Positions 16,829 through 26,734 of a stretch of DNA of 30,731 nucleotides are shown here, in pieces; the stretch's first letter is position 1; the number at the start of each line of letters is the position of its first letter. Source of the DNA: Bacteroides sp. OM05-12 (GTDB lineage: Bacteria; Bacteroidota; Bacteroidia; Bacteroidales; Bacteroidaceae). The stretch spans positions 1 through 30,731 of the forward strand of contig NZ_QSUN01000033.1 of NCBI RefSeq assembly GCF_003438995.1, written 5' to 3'. A program made the translations under genes and the position numbers. Under the pieces are notes generated by a model that saw only the letters and a list, made by a program, of their open reading frames with translations, was not told the DNA's origin and did not search any database.

Positions 16829-17467
16829 TCAACAGTCACGGATGAACTTTCTGTAATGGGTATTGGAGGAGTTGTTGTTAGTATCTTCTTTTATCTCCTC
16901 CAATGCCTCCAATACTCTGAGTTGCGCATCGGGGAATTTGCTGACCAACGCATCAAACAGATTTGTTCCCTGAAGTTCCAGAGCCGCACCGACACCCCTG
17001 CGTATCGTCTTTTCGTTCAGCTTGCCTTTATTCCCCGAAATGATATACCCCAGATTTTGAATATCTTCAAAATCATATTCTTCCGTATAACCGTGCGGAT
17101 TCTCGATTGAAGAAACCGCAGCTATCAGGCTGTCCTTGACAATCTCCCTCACTCCGATACCCGTAGCGGTTGGGTATTGTTGCTTGACGACATACTTGAG
17201 TTGCCCCTCGACAAAACGCAGTTCAACACCGAAATAATTACAGTGACGCCACTCTTTGATGAAGATACTCATGGCTGTTTTCAAATGCCATCCTCTACTG
17301 CATAATCCGGCAGAATTGTTCGCAATCCTGATCGTCACAGACCAAAGACATATTGCCATTTTACTGCACCCATGCCATAACCAACTTCTGAACGGTTCCG
17401 TCATGCACCACAGATAGAGGTTCAGGATTATATCCGAAGCGAGCAGGATTTTCATTGCCATGTTCAT
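16829..17467 (-). CDS. Third ORF of the tra-like operon, not recognised
   Basis: A 212-residue ORF whose ATG overlaps the stop of the DUF3408 gene (ATGA), which supports the start and co-translation. The first 18 residues are hydrophobic (MKILLASDIILNLYLW) and may insert in the membrane. Residues about 25-65 are rich in Trp, Cys and Ser and look unlike the rest. The C-terminal two thirds (from MSIFIKEWRHCNYFGVEL, through VKQQYPTATGIGVREIV, to VLEALEEIKED) read as a normal soluble domain. The position after ParA and DUF3408 genes corresponds to traC/traD in CTnDOT-like transfer regions, but I cannot confirm homology. The odd N-terminal stretch suggests a fusion of two remnants or frameshifts. 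Confidence 0.6.
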   Translation of the reverse strand: MNMAMKILLASDIILNLYLWCMTEPFRSWLWHGCSKMAICLWSVTIRIANNSAGLCSRGWHLKTAMSIFIKEWRHCNYFGVELRFVEGQLKYVVKQQYPTATGIGVREIVKDSLIAAVSSIENPHGYTEEYDFEDIQNLGYIISGNKGKLNEKTIRRGVGAALELQGTNLFDALVSKFPDAQLRVLEALEEIKEDTNNNSSNTHYRKFIRDC

Positions 17468-17937
17468 TCTTCTGTCGGATTCAGGTTGTTATTCCGGTAG
17501 ATATTGTCAATGTCATCTTTGAATACCTCCAAATGATGGCACAGGATGTTTTCCACATAACTGCTGATGGTCGCTTTGGAGGAATCCATCAGGTGGACGA
17601 TCCGCATGAGCCTGCGATGGGTGTTTGCGGTGATATATAACGGCTTCCGGTAAGTGAAGTCCACCCGGTTAAAGAAATGTCCGTCATAATCTCCCCGTAT
17701 TTTTCTTTTTCGCTTTCCAAGCTCCGTACTTTTCGGAGAAACAGTGCTTTCCGATTGTTCCGGTAACTCAACAACCGGTTGCACGTCTTCCTTTTCTCCC
17801 GGCTCTTTTGGTTCTTCCTGCCCGATACTGCTTTTCCTCTCATCGAATTTCGGTCTTTTGTTCGCCGAATCTACGGGAATACCTTGTGATACCCGTTCAA
17901 GAATTTTGGTATAATCTGTCTTATTGTTCTCCGGCAT
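17464..17937 (-). CDS. DUF3408 protein (TraB-like) of conjugative elements
   Basis: A 157-residue protein. The first 80 residues are charged and of low complexity (SIGQEEPKEPGEKEDVQPV), likely disordered. The rest fits DUF3408: KRKIRGDYDGHFFNRVDF, then YITANTHRRLMRIVHLMDSS, then ATISSYVENILCHHLEVFKDDI. The pattern of a beta strand with two helices resembles ribbon-helix-helix proteins, so DNA binding next to ParA is plausible. It overlaps the ParA gene by 17 bp and the following ORF by 4 bp, so the three are one operon. This gene order is characteristic of Bacteroides conjugative transposons. Confidence 0.8.
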   Translation of the reverse strand: MPENNKTDYTKILERVSQGIPVDSANKRPKFDERKSSIGQEEPKEPGEKEDVQPVVELPEQSESTVSPKSTELGKRKRKIRGDYDGHFFNRVDFTYRKPLYITANTHRRLMRIVHLMDSSKATISSYVENILCHHLEVFKDDIDNIYRNNNLNPTEE

Positions 17938-18712
17938 GGTCGTTTCTGTTTAATCCTACAATCTGTTTCACTTCTTCTATCAGGAAGTCGATATTGCTCC
18001 CCCTGACCAATTGTTTGTCCGGTGGGAATATGGTCGAGAGGAAAACCGCATCATTACCCGAAACGGACTGTTCCTTGTCATACCGGGCTGATTGCGGGAT
18101 GACGGTATCAAGCAGCGAGAGTTTGAAGTCTCCGATGATTTTGGCGTAATGTTCCAGCCATTCTTTGCGTACACGGGAATCCACCCTGTTCCAGAACAGA
18201 TGAACGGATTTCAGGCTCAACTGCTTGTGTGAGGCTATCAGTTCGGTTACAGGGATAATGAACGAGAGGGTACTCTCCATAGACATACGGGAGGGAGACA
18301 TCGGCACGAACACATAGTCCATGTTCAGGAAAGTAGATACCACTCCCTCATTATTGATTGTTCCCGGCAGATCAAAGAATACCACGTCATACTCCATGCT
18401 CTCGGATGCAAGAAACTCATTGGCTTTGGAGATGCCTTCTTCGGGACGGGCGCAGACAATCGGGTAGGTCTGCTTGTCGATGGCTTCCAGCAGGGTTACC
18501 GCCTTTGCCTGATAATAGAGGTTGTTCTCCAACTGGCGGATTTCACGTTTGCGCATTTCGTAGATGCTGCATTGCGGATAGTCGCAGTCGATAACGGCGA
18601 CATTATATCCGTGTGCATAATGCAGGAGGCTCGATGCGAGGGCGGTAAAGGTACTTTTACCCGCTCCGCCCTTTTGGGTGGAGAAAGCGATGAACAACGG
18701 TTTCTGTTTCAT
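17921..18712 (-). CDS. traA: ParA-family ATPase, TraA-like, of a Bacteroides conjugative element
   Basis: A 263-residue deviant-Walker ATPase. The Walker A motif is KGGAGKST at about 14-21 (FSTQKGGAGKSTFTALA). The A' region is VAVIDCDYPQCSIYEMRKRE, and Walker B is VVFFDLPGTI around 110-119. The sequence AFSTQKGG...GYNVAVIDCDYPQ is the usual form in TraA proteins of CTnDOT-like elements. ParA ATPases position DNA or protein cargo; in these elements the role is not settled. It leads a minus-strand operon with DUF3408 and a third ORF. Most of the tra genes and the mobilisation genes that normally accompany it are absent in the window, so the operon looks like a relic. Confidence 0.86.
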   Translation of the reverse strand: MKQKPLFIAFSTQKGGAGKSTFTALASSLLHYAHGYNVAVIDCDYPQCSIYEMRKREIRQLENNLYYQAKAVTLLEAIDKQTYPIVCARPEEGISKANEFLASESMEYDVVFFDLPGTINNEGVVSTFLNMDYVFVPMSPSRMSMESTLSFIIPVTELIASHKQLSLKSVHLFWNRVDSRVRKEWLEHYAKIIGDFKLSLLDTVIPQSARYDKEQSVSGNDAVFLSTIFPPDKQLVRGSNIDFLIEEVKQIVGLNRNDHAGEQ

Positions 18713-19418
18713 AAATCTAACTTTTTAAAAAGATACATACTGTTAATGTTCAATTTATCCGTTTTTATTTCTTGTTGGAGACTTTGCAAAAAGCCATTCA
18801 TTCAAGATTGGTAGTTTGCCTTTTTGCGAATTGGATTGTTTGCTTGTTTTCATGTTTATAAACTTTCAAACTATCAAATAATCAATTTTGCGGATTGACT
18901 TTTCTTCAATTCTCCAAATTTCCAAACGGCTGGCAAATATAAATCACGAATATGTACCGTTCCAAATATCAGGTGTTTATGCGGAATTGTGCCACATTTT
19001 GCACATGGATTACAAAGAGTTGTCTGTTTCCATGTTTGCAAATTACCAAGTTGTCAAACTTGAAAACTATAAAACTTACAGTATGAGAGGATAGGGAGAT
19101 AATCAAGACTGACTTCAATCCGTCATAAAGACGGATTTTTGAGTTCATTGGAACTCAGCAAGGTGTCTTTTCAGTTACTGAAAAGCTTGTGGGTAACTCC
19201 CACAGCAAGGTGTGTATCGAGTTACTCGATACCTTTTGAGCTACTCTCAAAAGCCTTGCCCTGCGGGAGTAATCACCCTCCGAAGTCGGGTGATGTATGA
19301 GAAGGATTTTACTCTAAGAACTATATTTTTTAACGGATTGCTAAATTATTATTTAGAGAGGTGATACAAGTAATTGGAAAAATCAATAACTTTGAAGCAT
19401 ATTCAAATGATAATTGAA
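18713..19418. other. Intergenic control region between traA and the restriction operon
   Basis: The 18.8-19.07 kb part is AT-rich, with loosely repeated CAAA-type words. One longer pair, starting CATGTTT at 18851 and 19031, matches at about 20 of 28 positions and could be iterons for the ParA-type system. From 19117 to 19294 it holds a cluster of hairpins (separate entry). A short dyad CTAAAT-TATT-ATTTAG stands near 19341-19356, just before the regulator gene. No reading frame here looks coding. In related elements the mobilisation genes and transfer origin lie on this side of traA, so this may be an oriT-type region that lost its relaxase gene (inference). Confidence 0.4.
19117..19294. repeat. 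Cluster of hairpins with a conserved ACT loop core
   Basis: Hairpins in order: AATCCGTC/GACGGATT (19117-19137, T-rich tail, terminator-like); GAGTTC/GAACTC (19141-19156); CTTTTCAGT-T-ACTGAAAAG (19167-19185); TGTGGG-TAACT-CCCACA (19188-19204); GTATCGAGT-T-ACTCGATAC (19214-19232); CTTTTGAG-CTACT-CTCAAAAG (19233-19253); ATCACCC/GGGTGAT (19272-19294). The four middle ones share the loop core TTACT, TAACT, TTACT, CTACT while their stems differ. GCAAGG (19205-19210) pairs with CCTTGC (19254-19259) and encloses the third and fourth in a three-way junction. The word AGCAAGGTGT stands before both pairs. Confidence 0.75.
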
Positions 19419-19625
19419 ATGAAGAGCATACAAATCAATCGGTTAAAAGTGGTACTTGTAGAGCAAGGACGAACGGGCAAATGGCTGGCAACGCAATTGG
19501 GCAAAGATCCATCTACCATATCTCTGTGGTGTTCTAATAAAATCCAGCCATCCCTTGAGATGCTTGACAAGATAGCAACTCTTTTGGATGTTGATAGACG
19601 AGAATTGATAAATAAGAGTAAATAG
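19419..19625 (+). CDS. XRE/Cro-type helix-turn-helix regulator of the restriction operon
   Basis: A 68-residue protein read from the ATG at 19419; a TTG at 19374 and an ATG at 19407 are alternatives in frame. It is a compact HTH_3 domain: INRLKVVLVEQGRTGKWLATQLGKD, the recognition helix PSTISLWCSN, then QPSLEMLDKIATLLDVDRREL. Small proteins of this kind lead many Bacteroides type I restriction loci and probably act as control (C) proteins that time methylase and nuclease expression (inference from position). The gap to hsdM is 63 bp. A broken relative lies after hsdR at 26735. Confidence 0.85.
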   Translation: MKSIQINRLKVVLVEQGRTGKWLATQLGKDPSTISLWCSNKIQPSLEMLDKIATLLDVDRRELINKSK

Positions 19626-19688
19626 CCGCTATGCTTACTTCATATCTGAATAGATACATAAAATTAAGTAATTTATTAAACGGTAAAA

Positions 19689-21236
19689 ATGACAAGTATA
19701 ATACAAAGAGCCGAATTGCAGGCTAAGATATGGAAAATAGCCAACGAAGTACGTGGATCTGTCGATGGCTGGGATTTTAAACAGTTCGTGTTGGGAACTC
19801 TTTTCTATCGCTTTATTAGTGAGAATTTCACGAATTATATTGAAGGTGGTGACGATAGTGTTGACTATGCTAACTTAGCGGATAGTGTAATAACGCCAGA
19901 GATTAAAGATGATGCCATTAAAACAAAAGGGTATTTTATCTATCCGAGTCAGCTTTTTGTGAACGTTGCAGCAAACGCCAATACAAATCCCAATCTTAAT
20001 ACAGACCTTAAAGCCATTTTTGATGCTATTGAAAGTTCTGCGAATGGTTATCCATCCGAAGAAGACATAAAAGGGCTGTTTGCTGATTTCGACACTACGA
20101 GTACACGACTTGGTAATACGGTTGAAAATAAGAACAGCCGTTTAGCAGCCGTATTGAAAGGCGTAGAAGAACTGAACTTTGGAAAATTCGAAGATAACCA
20201 GATAGACCTGTTTGGTGATGCCTATGAATTTCTCATCTCTAACTACGCTGCTAATGCAGGCAAGTCGGGAGGTGAGTTCTTTACGCCTCAACACGTCTCT
20301 AAGCTCATTGCACAGCTTGCTATGCACAAACAGACAAGCGTGAATAAGATTTATGACCCTGCTTGTGGTTCAGGCTCGCTACTTTTACAAGCTAAAAAAC
20401 ATTTTGATAATCATATTATTGAAGAGGGTTTCTTTGGTCAAGAGATAAATCACACGACCTATAACCTTGCTCGCATGAATATGTTTTTGCATAATATAAA
20501 CTACGACAAGTTTAATATTGCGCTGGGTAATACGTTGATAGACCCACAATTTGGAGATGATAAGCCTTTTGATGCCATTGTCTCAAATCCTCCCTACTCG
20601 GTAAATTGGATTGGCTCGGATGATCCAACCCTGATAAACGACGACCGCTTTGCTCCTGCCGGAGTGCTTGCCCCTAAGTCAAAGGCAGACTTTGCGTTTG
20701 TACTGCACGCACTAAGCTACCTTTCAAGTAAAGGTAGGGCGGCTATTGTCTGTTTCCCCGGCATCTTCTATCGTGGTGGAGCAGAACAGAAGATTAGAAA
20801 ATATTTGGTAGATAATAACTTTGTAGAGACCGTAATTTCTTTAGCTCCGAACTTGTTCTATGGAACTTCAATAGCTGTAAACATTTTAGTTCTTTCCAAA
20901 AATAAGCGAGATACGAAGACGCAGTTTATAGATGCAAGCGGAGAAGACTTCTTTAAGAAAGTTACTAACAACAATATGCTTGAAGACAAGCATATTGAAA
21001 AGATTATGGACATCTTCGACCGTAAAGAAGATGTTAAATACATAGCTAAATCTATAGACAACAAACGAATCGCCGAGAACGATTATAACCTTTCGGTTAG
21101 TTCTTATGTGGAAGCTAAGGATAATCGTGAAATAGTAGATATTAAGAAACTAAATGCAGAGATTTCAGAAACCGTGAAGAAGATAAATGCACTCCGAATT
21201 GATATTGATGCTATTGTAAAGGAGATTGAGGCATGA
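19689..21236 (+). CDS. hsdM: Type I restriction-modification system DNA methyltransferase subunit M
   Basis: A 515-residue N6-adenine methyltransferase. The N-terminal helical HsdM domain (about 5-150) begins [15 protein letters not shown]. The methylase domain has GGEFFTP (194-200), the AdoMet motif DPACGSGS (223-230) and the catalytic motif NPPYS (300-304). The length fits the EcoR124 family. With HsdS it methylates adenines in a split target sequence; with HsdR it forms the restriction complex. Its stop overlaps the start of hsdS (ATGA), so translation is coupled. Confidence 0.96.
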   Translation: MTSIIQRAELQAKIWKIANEVRGSVDGWDFKQFVLGTLFYRFISENFTNYIEGGDDSVDYANLADSVITPEIKDDAIKTKGYFIYPSQLFVNVAANANTNPNLNTDLKAIFDAIESSANGYPSEEDIKGLFADFDTTSTRLGNTVENKNSRLAAVLKGVEELNFGKFEDNQIDLFGDAYEFLISNYAANAGKSGGEFFTPQHVSKLIAQLAMHKQTSVNKIYDPACGSGSLLLQAKKHFDNHIIEEGFFGQEINHTTYNLARMNMFLHNINYDKFNIALGNTLIDPQFGDDKPFDAIVSNPPYSVNWIGSDDPTLINDDRFAPAGVLAPKSKADFAFVLHALSYLSSKGRAAIVCFPGIFYRGGAEQKIRKYLVDNNFVETVISLAPNLFYGTSIAVNILVLSKNKRDTKTQFIDASGEDFFKKVTNNNMLEDKHIEKIMDIFDRKEDVKYIAKSIDNKRIAENDYNLSVSSYVEAKDNREIVDIKKLNAEISETVKKINALRIDIDAIVKEIEA

Positions 21237-22432
21237 GCTATTTAGATAAATTGTTAGATGGTGTTGAGGTTGAGTGGAAACCTTTAGGGGAGTTTGCGGA
21301 GTTAAGCAGAGGAAAGACTATTACCGCAAAAACTAAGAATGAAGGTAACATTCCCGTAATTAGCGGAGGTCAAACACCTGCATATTATAATTCTGAATTC
21401 AATCGTGATGGAGAAACTATCACCATCGCAGGTAGTGGTGCATATGCTGGTTTTGTTATGTATTGGAATGAGCCTATATATGTATCTGATGCATTTTCGG
21501 TAAAACCGGACTTAACTATTTTGAATACAAGGTATGTTTTTCATTTTTTATTAAGTAATCAAACGAGGATTCATAATCTTCAAAAAGGTTCTGGTGTACC
21601 GCATGTATACCCGAAAGATTTAGCAAAAATACAAATTCCTATTCCGTGTCCGGAAAATCCGGAAAAATCACTTGCAATTCAAAAAGAAATTGTTCGTATT
21701 TTAGATATTTTTACGGAACTTACAACGGAACTTACAACGGAACTTACAACGGAGCTTACAGTTCGCAAAGAGCAGTATAACTACTATCGTGAAGAGTTTT
21801 TTAATTTTGACAAGGGTACGGTCGTGTGGATGTCATTAGGAGAAATTGGCGAATTTCAACGAGGTAAACGATTTGTTAGAACTGATATAACTTCAGATGG
21901 AGTTCCTTGCATCCATTATGGCGAAATGTATACCCATTATGGTACTTGGGCAAATGAAAGTAAGTCATTCCTTAGTGAAGAATTAGTTGACAATAAAAAA
22001 CTAAGAGTCGCTGAAAAAGGTGATGTTGTTATCGTAGCAGCAGGCGAAACAGTTGAAGATATTGGAAAAGGTACAGCTTGGTTAAGTGACAAAGGTGTTG
22101 TTATACACGATGCTTGTTTTTCATATAGAAGTCAGTTAAACCCTAAATATGTAGCGTATTTTACACGAACTAAACGCTTTCATGACCAAATAAAGAAGCA
22201 CATTTCATCAGGTAAAATTTCAGCGATTAATGCAAATGGTCTAAGCAAGGCGATAATTCCTATTCCTTCACCAGATGAACAAGAACGCATAGTTGCAATT
22301 CTCGATAAGTTTGACACTCTCACTACTTCGATTAGTAAAGGTCTACCGAAAGAGATAGCATTGCGTCAAAAACAGTATGAATACTACCGCGATATGTTAC
22401 TAACATTTCCAACCGATAACATAGAGGCATAA
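21233..22432 (+). CDS. hsdS: Type I restriction-modification system specificity subunit S, with central TELT repeats
   Basis: A 399-residue subunit that sets target specificity. The first target-recognition domain (about 10-150) begins [18 protein letters not shown] and ends at the family-typical [23 protein letters not shown]. The central conserved region starts at 150 and holds TELT four times (161-176), followed by [14 protein letters not shown]. The second recognition domain (about 190-340) ends at [21 protein letters not shown], and the second conserved region closes with [16 protein letters not shown]. The repeats come from four 12-bp units at 21713-21760. In EcoR124I and EcoR124II two or three copies of a four-residue repeat at this place change the spacing between the two half-sites; this gene has four. 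No second hsdS gene or partial recognition domain occurs in the window. Confidence 0.95.
   Translation: MSYLDKLLDGVEVEWKPLGEFAELSRGKTITAKTKNEGNIPVISGGQTPAYYNSEFNRDGETITIAGSGAYAGFVMYWNEPIYVSDAFSVKPDLTILNTRYVFHFLLSNQTRIHNLQKGSGVPHVYPKDLAKIQIPIPCPENPEKSLAIQKEIVRILDIFTELTTELTTELTTELTVRKEQYNYYREEFFNFDKGTVVWMSLGEIGEFQRGKRFVRTDITSDGVPCIHYGEMYTHYGTWANESKSFLSEELVDNKKLRVAEKGDVVIVAAGETVEDIGKGTAWLSDKGVVIHDACFSYRSQLNPKYVAYFTRTKRFHDQIKKHISSGKISAINANGLSKAIIPIPSPDEQERIVAILDKFDTLTTSISKGLPKEIALRQKQYEYYRDMLLTFPTDNIEA
21713..21760 (+). repeat. Four tandem 12-bp repeats inside hsdS
   Basis: ACGGAACTTACA occurs four times head to tail; only the last unit has one change (GAG for GAA), which is silent. The units are in frame and encode TELT. 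Near-identity at DNA level suggests recent expansion or slippage, and gain or loss of a unit would keep the frame. Confidence 0.95.
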
Positions 22433-22433
22433 T

Positions 22434-23576
22434 ATGGGACAGACATTAACTGAAATAGCAGAAACGCTTAGGGGAGCTAATAAAAAAGTGCAGCTAATCT
22501 ATGCCTTTAATGGCACAGGTAAAACACGACTATCTCGTGAGTTTAAAGAGTTAATTGCTCCTAAAGATGATGAGGAAGATGACGCAGAAGATTCTGGCAT
22601 TAAAATACTTTACTATAATGCCTTTACTGAAGATTTATTCTATTGGGATAATGATTTGGATGCTGACTCAAACCGAAAACTGAAAATACAACCAAACGGT
22701 TTTACCGACTGGGTACTTCGCGATCAAGGACAAGAGTTTAACATTGCAACTCACCTCCAACATTATACTAGTGATAAATTAACGCCACGTTTTAATGAGG
22801 AATACACTATCAAGGATAAAGAAGGGAAAGACGTTACTATAAAAGCTTACTCTGAAATCACTTTCTCCATTGAAAGTGGTAATGAAGGAGGTGTCGAAAA
22901 TATAAAGATATCAAAAGGCGAAGAAAGCTGCTTGATTTGGTGCGTGTTTTACAGTCTATTAGAACAAGTCGTTGAAGTTTTAAATATAGCAGAACCAGCC
23001 GAAAGAGAAACGAATCAATTTAATGACTTGGAGTATGTCTTTATAGATGATCCTGTAAGTTCATTAGATGATAATCACCTGATTGAATTGGCGGTAAATA
23101 TAGCGGAGTTAATAAAATCAAGTAAGTCAGATCTGAAATTTATTATAACAACGCATAATCCATTATTCTACAATGTGCTATTTAATGAATTCAAAGGGGT
23201 AAAACGTATATTAAAAAGCAGATTTGACAAACTAGAGGACGGCACATATCTATTGGAGGAAACTAAAGATTCTCCTTTTTCATATCATCTATTACTTTTA
23301 TCTGAACTTGAAAAAGCGATAGAGTCAAACGATATGCAAAAATATCATTTTAACTTTCTCCGTAACATATTAGAAAAAACATCTACGTTTCTCGGCTATG
23401 AAAGTTGGCGAGAACTTTTGCCTGAAGAATCACGTGAAGCGTATTGTAATAGAATTATAAATCTTTATAGTCACTCTAAGCACAGTGGAGAAGAGATTGC
23501 GATTGTCAGAGAGGATGATAAAAGAATGTTAAGTTTCTTAGTACGAGAGATTAAAAGAGTCTACGGTTTTAAATAA
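22434..23576 (+). CDS. AAA_13-type ATPase with C-terminal HEPN-like domain, PrrC-like anticodon nuclease candidate
   Basis: A 380-residue protein between hsdS (1-bp gap) and hsdR (31-bp gap), the place of prrC in the E. coli prr locus. The ATPase part (about 1-265) has Walker A AFNGTGKT (24-31), an ABC-type signature ISKGEES (169-175), Walker B with D-loop [14 protein letters not shown] (202-215) and the H-loop ITTHNP (238-243). The C-terminal 110 residues hold Arg310 and Glu314 (LRNILEK) and His347 or His350 (NLYSHSKH). PrrC uses an Arg, a Glu four residues later and a His about 36 residues later for tRNA-Lys cleavage, in a protein of nearly equal length (396). In that system HsdR-M-S holds the nuclease silent until a phage inhibits restriction. 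The specificity (which tRNA) and activity here are inference; an ATPase of the RloA kind without nuclease activity is the alternative. Confidence 0.7.
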   Translation: MGQTLTEIAETLRGANKKVQLIYAFNGTGKTRLSREFKELIAPKDDEEDDAEDSGIKILYYNAFTEDLFYWDNDLDADSNRKLKIQPNGFTDWVLRDQGQEFNIATHLQHYTSDKLTPRFNEEYTIKDKEGKDVTIKAYSEITFSIESGNEGGVENIKISKGEESCLIWCVFYSLLEQVVEVLNIAEPAERETNQFNDLEYVFIDDPVSSLDDNHLIELAVNIAELIKSSKSDLKFIITTHNPLFYNVLFNEFKGVKRILKSRFDKLEDGTYLLEETKDSPFSYHLLLLSELEKAIESNDMQKYHFNFLRNILEKTSTFLGYESWRELLPEESREAYCNRIINLYSHSKHSGEEIAIVREDDKRMLSFLVREIKRVYGFK

Positions 23577-23607
23577 AAGATTGACAAATAAAGTAATCGA
23601 GTAAATA

Positions 23608-26600
23608 ATGAGACAATATAATACCATAGCAGAATCCAAAAACTTCATAGTTCTTGATGATTATGCCAAGTACTCAATGGTGAGTGAGCCTCTTGTTGGT
23701 TATCAAACGGAGTTTGCCCTCGAACGAGAGTTTATACAAGACTTAATCAACCAAGGCTATGAAAACCCCACGATAAAAAGTGCAGAAGCTATGCTTGCCA
23801 ACGCAAGAACGCAGCTTCAGGAGCTTAATAATATGGTGTTTAGTGATGGCGAATGGGCTCGTTATGTGGAGGAGTATTTGGATAAGCCAAGTGATAATCT
23901 CGTTGAAAAGACAAGAAAGATACATGATAATTACATCCATGACTTTGTATTTGACGATGGGCATATCCAGAACATCTACTTAGTGGATAAAAAGGATATT
24001 GCTCGTAACAAATTACAGGTAATATCGCAATTCGAGCAAACAGGAACGCACGCTAATCGTTATGATGTTAGCATATTGGTTAACGGATTACCGTTGGTGC
24101 AGATAGAGCTAAAAAAACGTGGCGTAGCTATACGTGAAGCCTTTAACCAAGTGCATCGCTACACGAAAGAGAGTTTTAACAAAGAAAATTCGCTGTTTAA
24201 ATATCTGCAAATATTCGTTATCTCGAACGGAACAGATAGTCGCTACTTTGCCAACACCGTAGAGCGAAACAAAAACAGTTTCGACTTTACGATGAACTGG
24301 GCAAAAGCCGACAACACACTAATCAAAGATCTCAAAGACTTTACAGCCACATTCTTCCAAAAGAACACGCTCCTTAATGTGTTGCTCACCTACTCGGTTT
24401 TTGACACCAGCGACACGCTGCTAGTAATGCGTCCATACCAAATCGCAGCAACCGAGCGTATCTTGTGGAAAATAAAAAGCTCCTATCAGGTAAAGCAATG
24501 GTCTAAGCCCGAAGGTGGTGGATATATATGGCACACAACAGGCTCAGGAAAAACACTCACCAGTTTTAAGGCGGCAAGACTGGCAACAGAGCTTGAATTT
24601 ATTGATAAGGTCTTCTTTGTTGTGGATCGCAAAGATTTGGACTTTCAAACAATGAAGGAGTATCAAAGATTCTCTCCCGATAGCGTAAACGGTTCGGAAA
24701 GCACCGCAGGGCTAAAAAGGAATCTTGATAAGGATGATAATAAAATCATTGTCACAACTATTCAGAAGTTAAATAACTTAATGAAAAGCGAAGGTGAACT
24801 ATCAATCTACCAAAAACAGGTTGTTTTCATCTTTGACGAATGCCATCGCTCTCAATTCGGGGAGGCTCAAAAGCTATTAAGAAAAAAGTTTAAACGATAT
24901 TATCAATTCGGTTTTACTGGAACACCGATATTTCCCGAAAATGCTTTGGGAGATGAGACCACCGCAAGTGTGTTTGGACGTGAACTGCACTCGTATGTCA
25001 TCACCGACGCAATCAGAGATGAAAAGGTATTGAAGTTCAAGGTTGATTACAATGATGTTAGACCTAAATTCAAAGAAATAGAATCAGAACAAGATGAAGA
25101 AAAGCTAAGTTCGGCAGAACATAAAAAAGCGATGCTTCACCCTGCTCGTATAAAAGAGATATCGCAATATATTTTACAGAATTTCAGAATCAAAACCCAC
25201 CGAAACCAAGGAGGAGGTAAAGGATTTAACGCCATGTTTGCTGTAAGTAGTGTCGATGCCGCAAAATGCTATTACGAAGAGCTAAACCGTCTTCAAAAGG
25301 ATAATGAAAACTCACTCAAGATTGCGACAATTTTCTCTTTTGCAGCCAATGAAGAGCAAAATGCAGTAGGTGAAATACCGGATGAGACCTTTGAGCTATC
25401 GGCAATGGATCTGAGTGCAAAAGAGTTCCTAACAAAGGCTATTGCTGACTACAATGCAATGTTTAAAACAAGTTATAGCGTTGATAGTAAAGAGTTTCAG
25501 AACTACTATCGAGACCTTGCTAAACGTGTAAAAAGTAAAGAGGTTGACCTCATCATTGTAGTTGGTATGTTTCTTACGGGATTCGATGCTCCGACACTTA
25601 ATACGCTATTTGTAGACAAAAGCCTGCGCTACCACGGACTAATGCAGGCATTCTCTCGTACCAACCGGATTTATAATGCTACCAAAACTTTTGGTAATAT
25701 CGTTACTTTTAGAGATTTGGAGGCTGCGACCATTGAGGCTATTAGAACATTCGGGGATAGTAGTACAAGAAATGTAGTACTCGAAAAAAGCTACAAAGAG
25801 TATCTGGAAGGTTTTACGGATATTGTTACAGGTGAAGCACGCAGAGGTTATATCGAAGTCGTAAAGGAACTGAACGAAAAGTTCCCGAATCCGGAAGCAA
25901 TAGTTACAGAGAAAGATAAAAAGGAATTCTCAAAACTGTTTGGTGAGTATTTGCGTGTGGAAAACATCCTGCAAAATTACGATGAATTTACACACCTTAA
26001 AGCTCTTCAATCAATTGACATAAATGACCCTCAAGCCATTGAAGCATTCAAAGAGGCTTATTTCATAGCGGATAAGGATATAGCTGCCATGCAAGAATTG
26101 GAAGTACTACCTAATCGAACAATTCAAGATTACAGATCTACCTACAACGATATTCGTGACTGGTTCAGACGTGAGAGAAGCAGTAAAGAAGGGGAAGAAT
26201 CAAAGGTCGATTGGGATGATGTAGTCTTTGAGGTCGATCTGCTAAAATCTCAAGAGATAAACCTCGACTACATTCTCGAACTAATCTTTGAGCATAACAA
26301 AAAGACCAGCGACAAAATTGCATTGATAGAGGAAATTCGTCGTGTTATTCGTGCCAGTATCGGAAACCGGGCAAAAGAGAGCTTAGTGGTTGATTACATA
26401 AATGAAACAGATATTGACGCTATCTGTGATAAACCAAGTATTCTGGATTCGTTCTACAGTTATGCGCAAGAAAAACTGAGAGTAGAGGCAGCGCAGTTAA
26501 TTGCTGATGAAAACCTAAATGAGCAAGAGGCAAAACGATACATTTCAACCTCTTTAAAGCGTGAGTATGCAAGCGAGAACGGAACAGAACTTAATAGCAT

Positions 26601-26712
26601 ACTGCCTAAAATGAGTCCATTAAACCCTCAATATTTAACTAAAAAGCAAAGTGTATTCCAGAAGTTAGCTTCTTTTGTTGAGAAGTTCAAGGGTATAGGT
26701 GGTAAGCTCTAA
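23608..26712 (+). CDS. hsdR: Type I restriction endonuclease subunit R
   Basis: A 1034-residue motor and nuclease subunit. The N-terminal PD-(D/E)xK nuclease is visible as D153 (RYDVSILV), E167-L-K169 (VQIELKK) and the QxxxY motif Q181-Y185 (QVHRY). The SF2 helicase follows with Walker A TGSGKT (311-316), DECH (410-413), the motif III FTGTPIF and motif [14 protein letters not shown]-terminal helical part (about 750-1034) docks onto the methylase. All motifs are intact, so the enzyme should be active. It is the last gene of the hsd operon and the largest. Confidence 0.96.
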   Translation: MRQYNTIAESKNFIVLDDYAKYSMVSEPLVGYQTEFALEREFIQDLINQGYENPTIKSAEAMLANARTQLQELNNMVFSDGEWARYVEEYLDKPSDNLVEKTRKIHDNYIHDFVFDDGHIQNIYLVDKKDIARNKLQVISQFEQTGTHANRYDVSILVNGLPLVQIELKKRGVAIREAFNQVHRYTKESFNKENSLFKYLQIFVISNGTDSRYFANTVERNKNSFDFTMNWAKADNTLIKDLKDFTATFFQKNTLLNVLLTYSVFDTSDTLLVMRPYQIAATERILWKIKSSYQVKQWSKPEGGGYIWHTTGSGKTLTSFKAARLATELEFIDKVFFVVDRKDLDFQTMKEYQRFSPDSVNGSESTAGLKRNLDKDDNKIIVTTIQKLNNLMKSEGELSIYQKQVVFIFDECHRSQFGEAQKLLRKKFKRYYQFGFTGTPIFPENALGDETTASVFGRELHSYVITDAIRDEKVLKFKVDYNDVRPKFKEIESEQDEEKLSSAEHKKAMLHPARIKEISQYILQNFRIKTHRNQGGGKGFNAMFAVSSVDAAKCYYEELNRLQKDNENSLKIATIFSFAANEEQNAVGEIPDETFELSAMDLSAKEFLTKAIADYNAMFKTSYSVDSKEFQNYYRDLAKRVKSKEVDLIIVVGMFLTGFDAPTLNTLFVDKSLRYHGLMQAFSRTNRIYNATKTFGNIVTFRDLEAATIEAIRTFGDSSTRNVVLEKSYKEYLEGFTDIVTGEARRGYIEVVKELNEKFPNPEAIVTEKDKKEFSKLFGEYLRVENILQNYDEFTHLKALQSIDINDPQAIEAFKEAYFIADKDIAAMQELEVLPNRTIQDYRSTYNDIRDWFRRERSSKEGEESKVDWDDVVFEVDLLKSQEINLDYILELIFEHNKKTSDKIALIEEIRRVIRASIGNRAKESLVVDYINETDIDAICDKPSILDSFYSYAQEKLRVEAAQLIADENLNEQEAKRYISTSLKREYASENGTELNSILPKMSPLNPQYLTKKQSVFQKLASFVEKFKGIGGKL

Positions 26713-26734
26713 ATATCTGAATAAGATTAGATAG

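Noticed and set aside
18888..19094. Plus-strand frame of 68 codons upstream of the hairpin cluster
   Set aside because: AT-rich sequence with repeated CAAA words, no domain, and no ribosome site; more likely control DNA.
21713..21760. CRISPR-like array
   Set aside because: The 12-bp units are contiguous without spacers and are in frame inside hsdS. No CRISPR array was seen elsewhere.
21233..22432. Invertible hsdS cassette (shufflon)
   Set aside because: No second hsdS or partial recognition domain and no inverted repeats around it; the recombinases are 6 kb away and look like element integrases.
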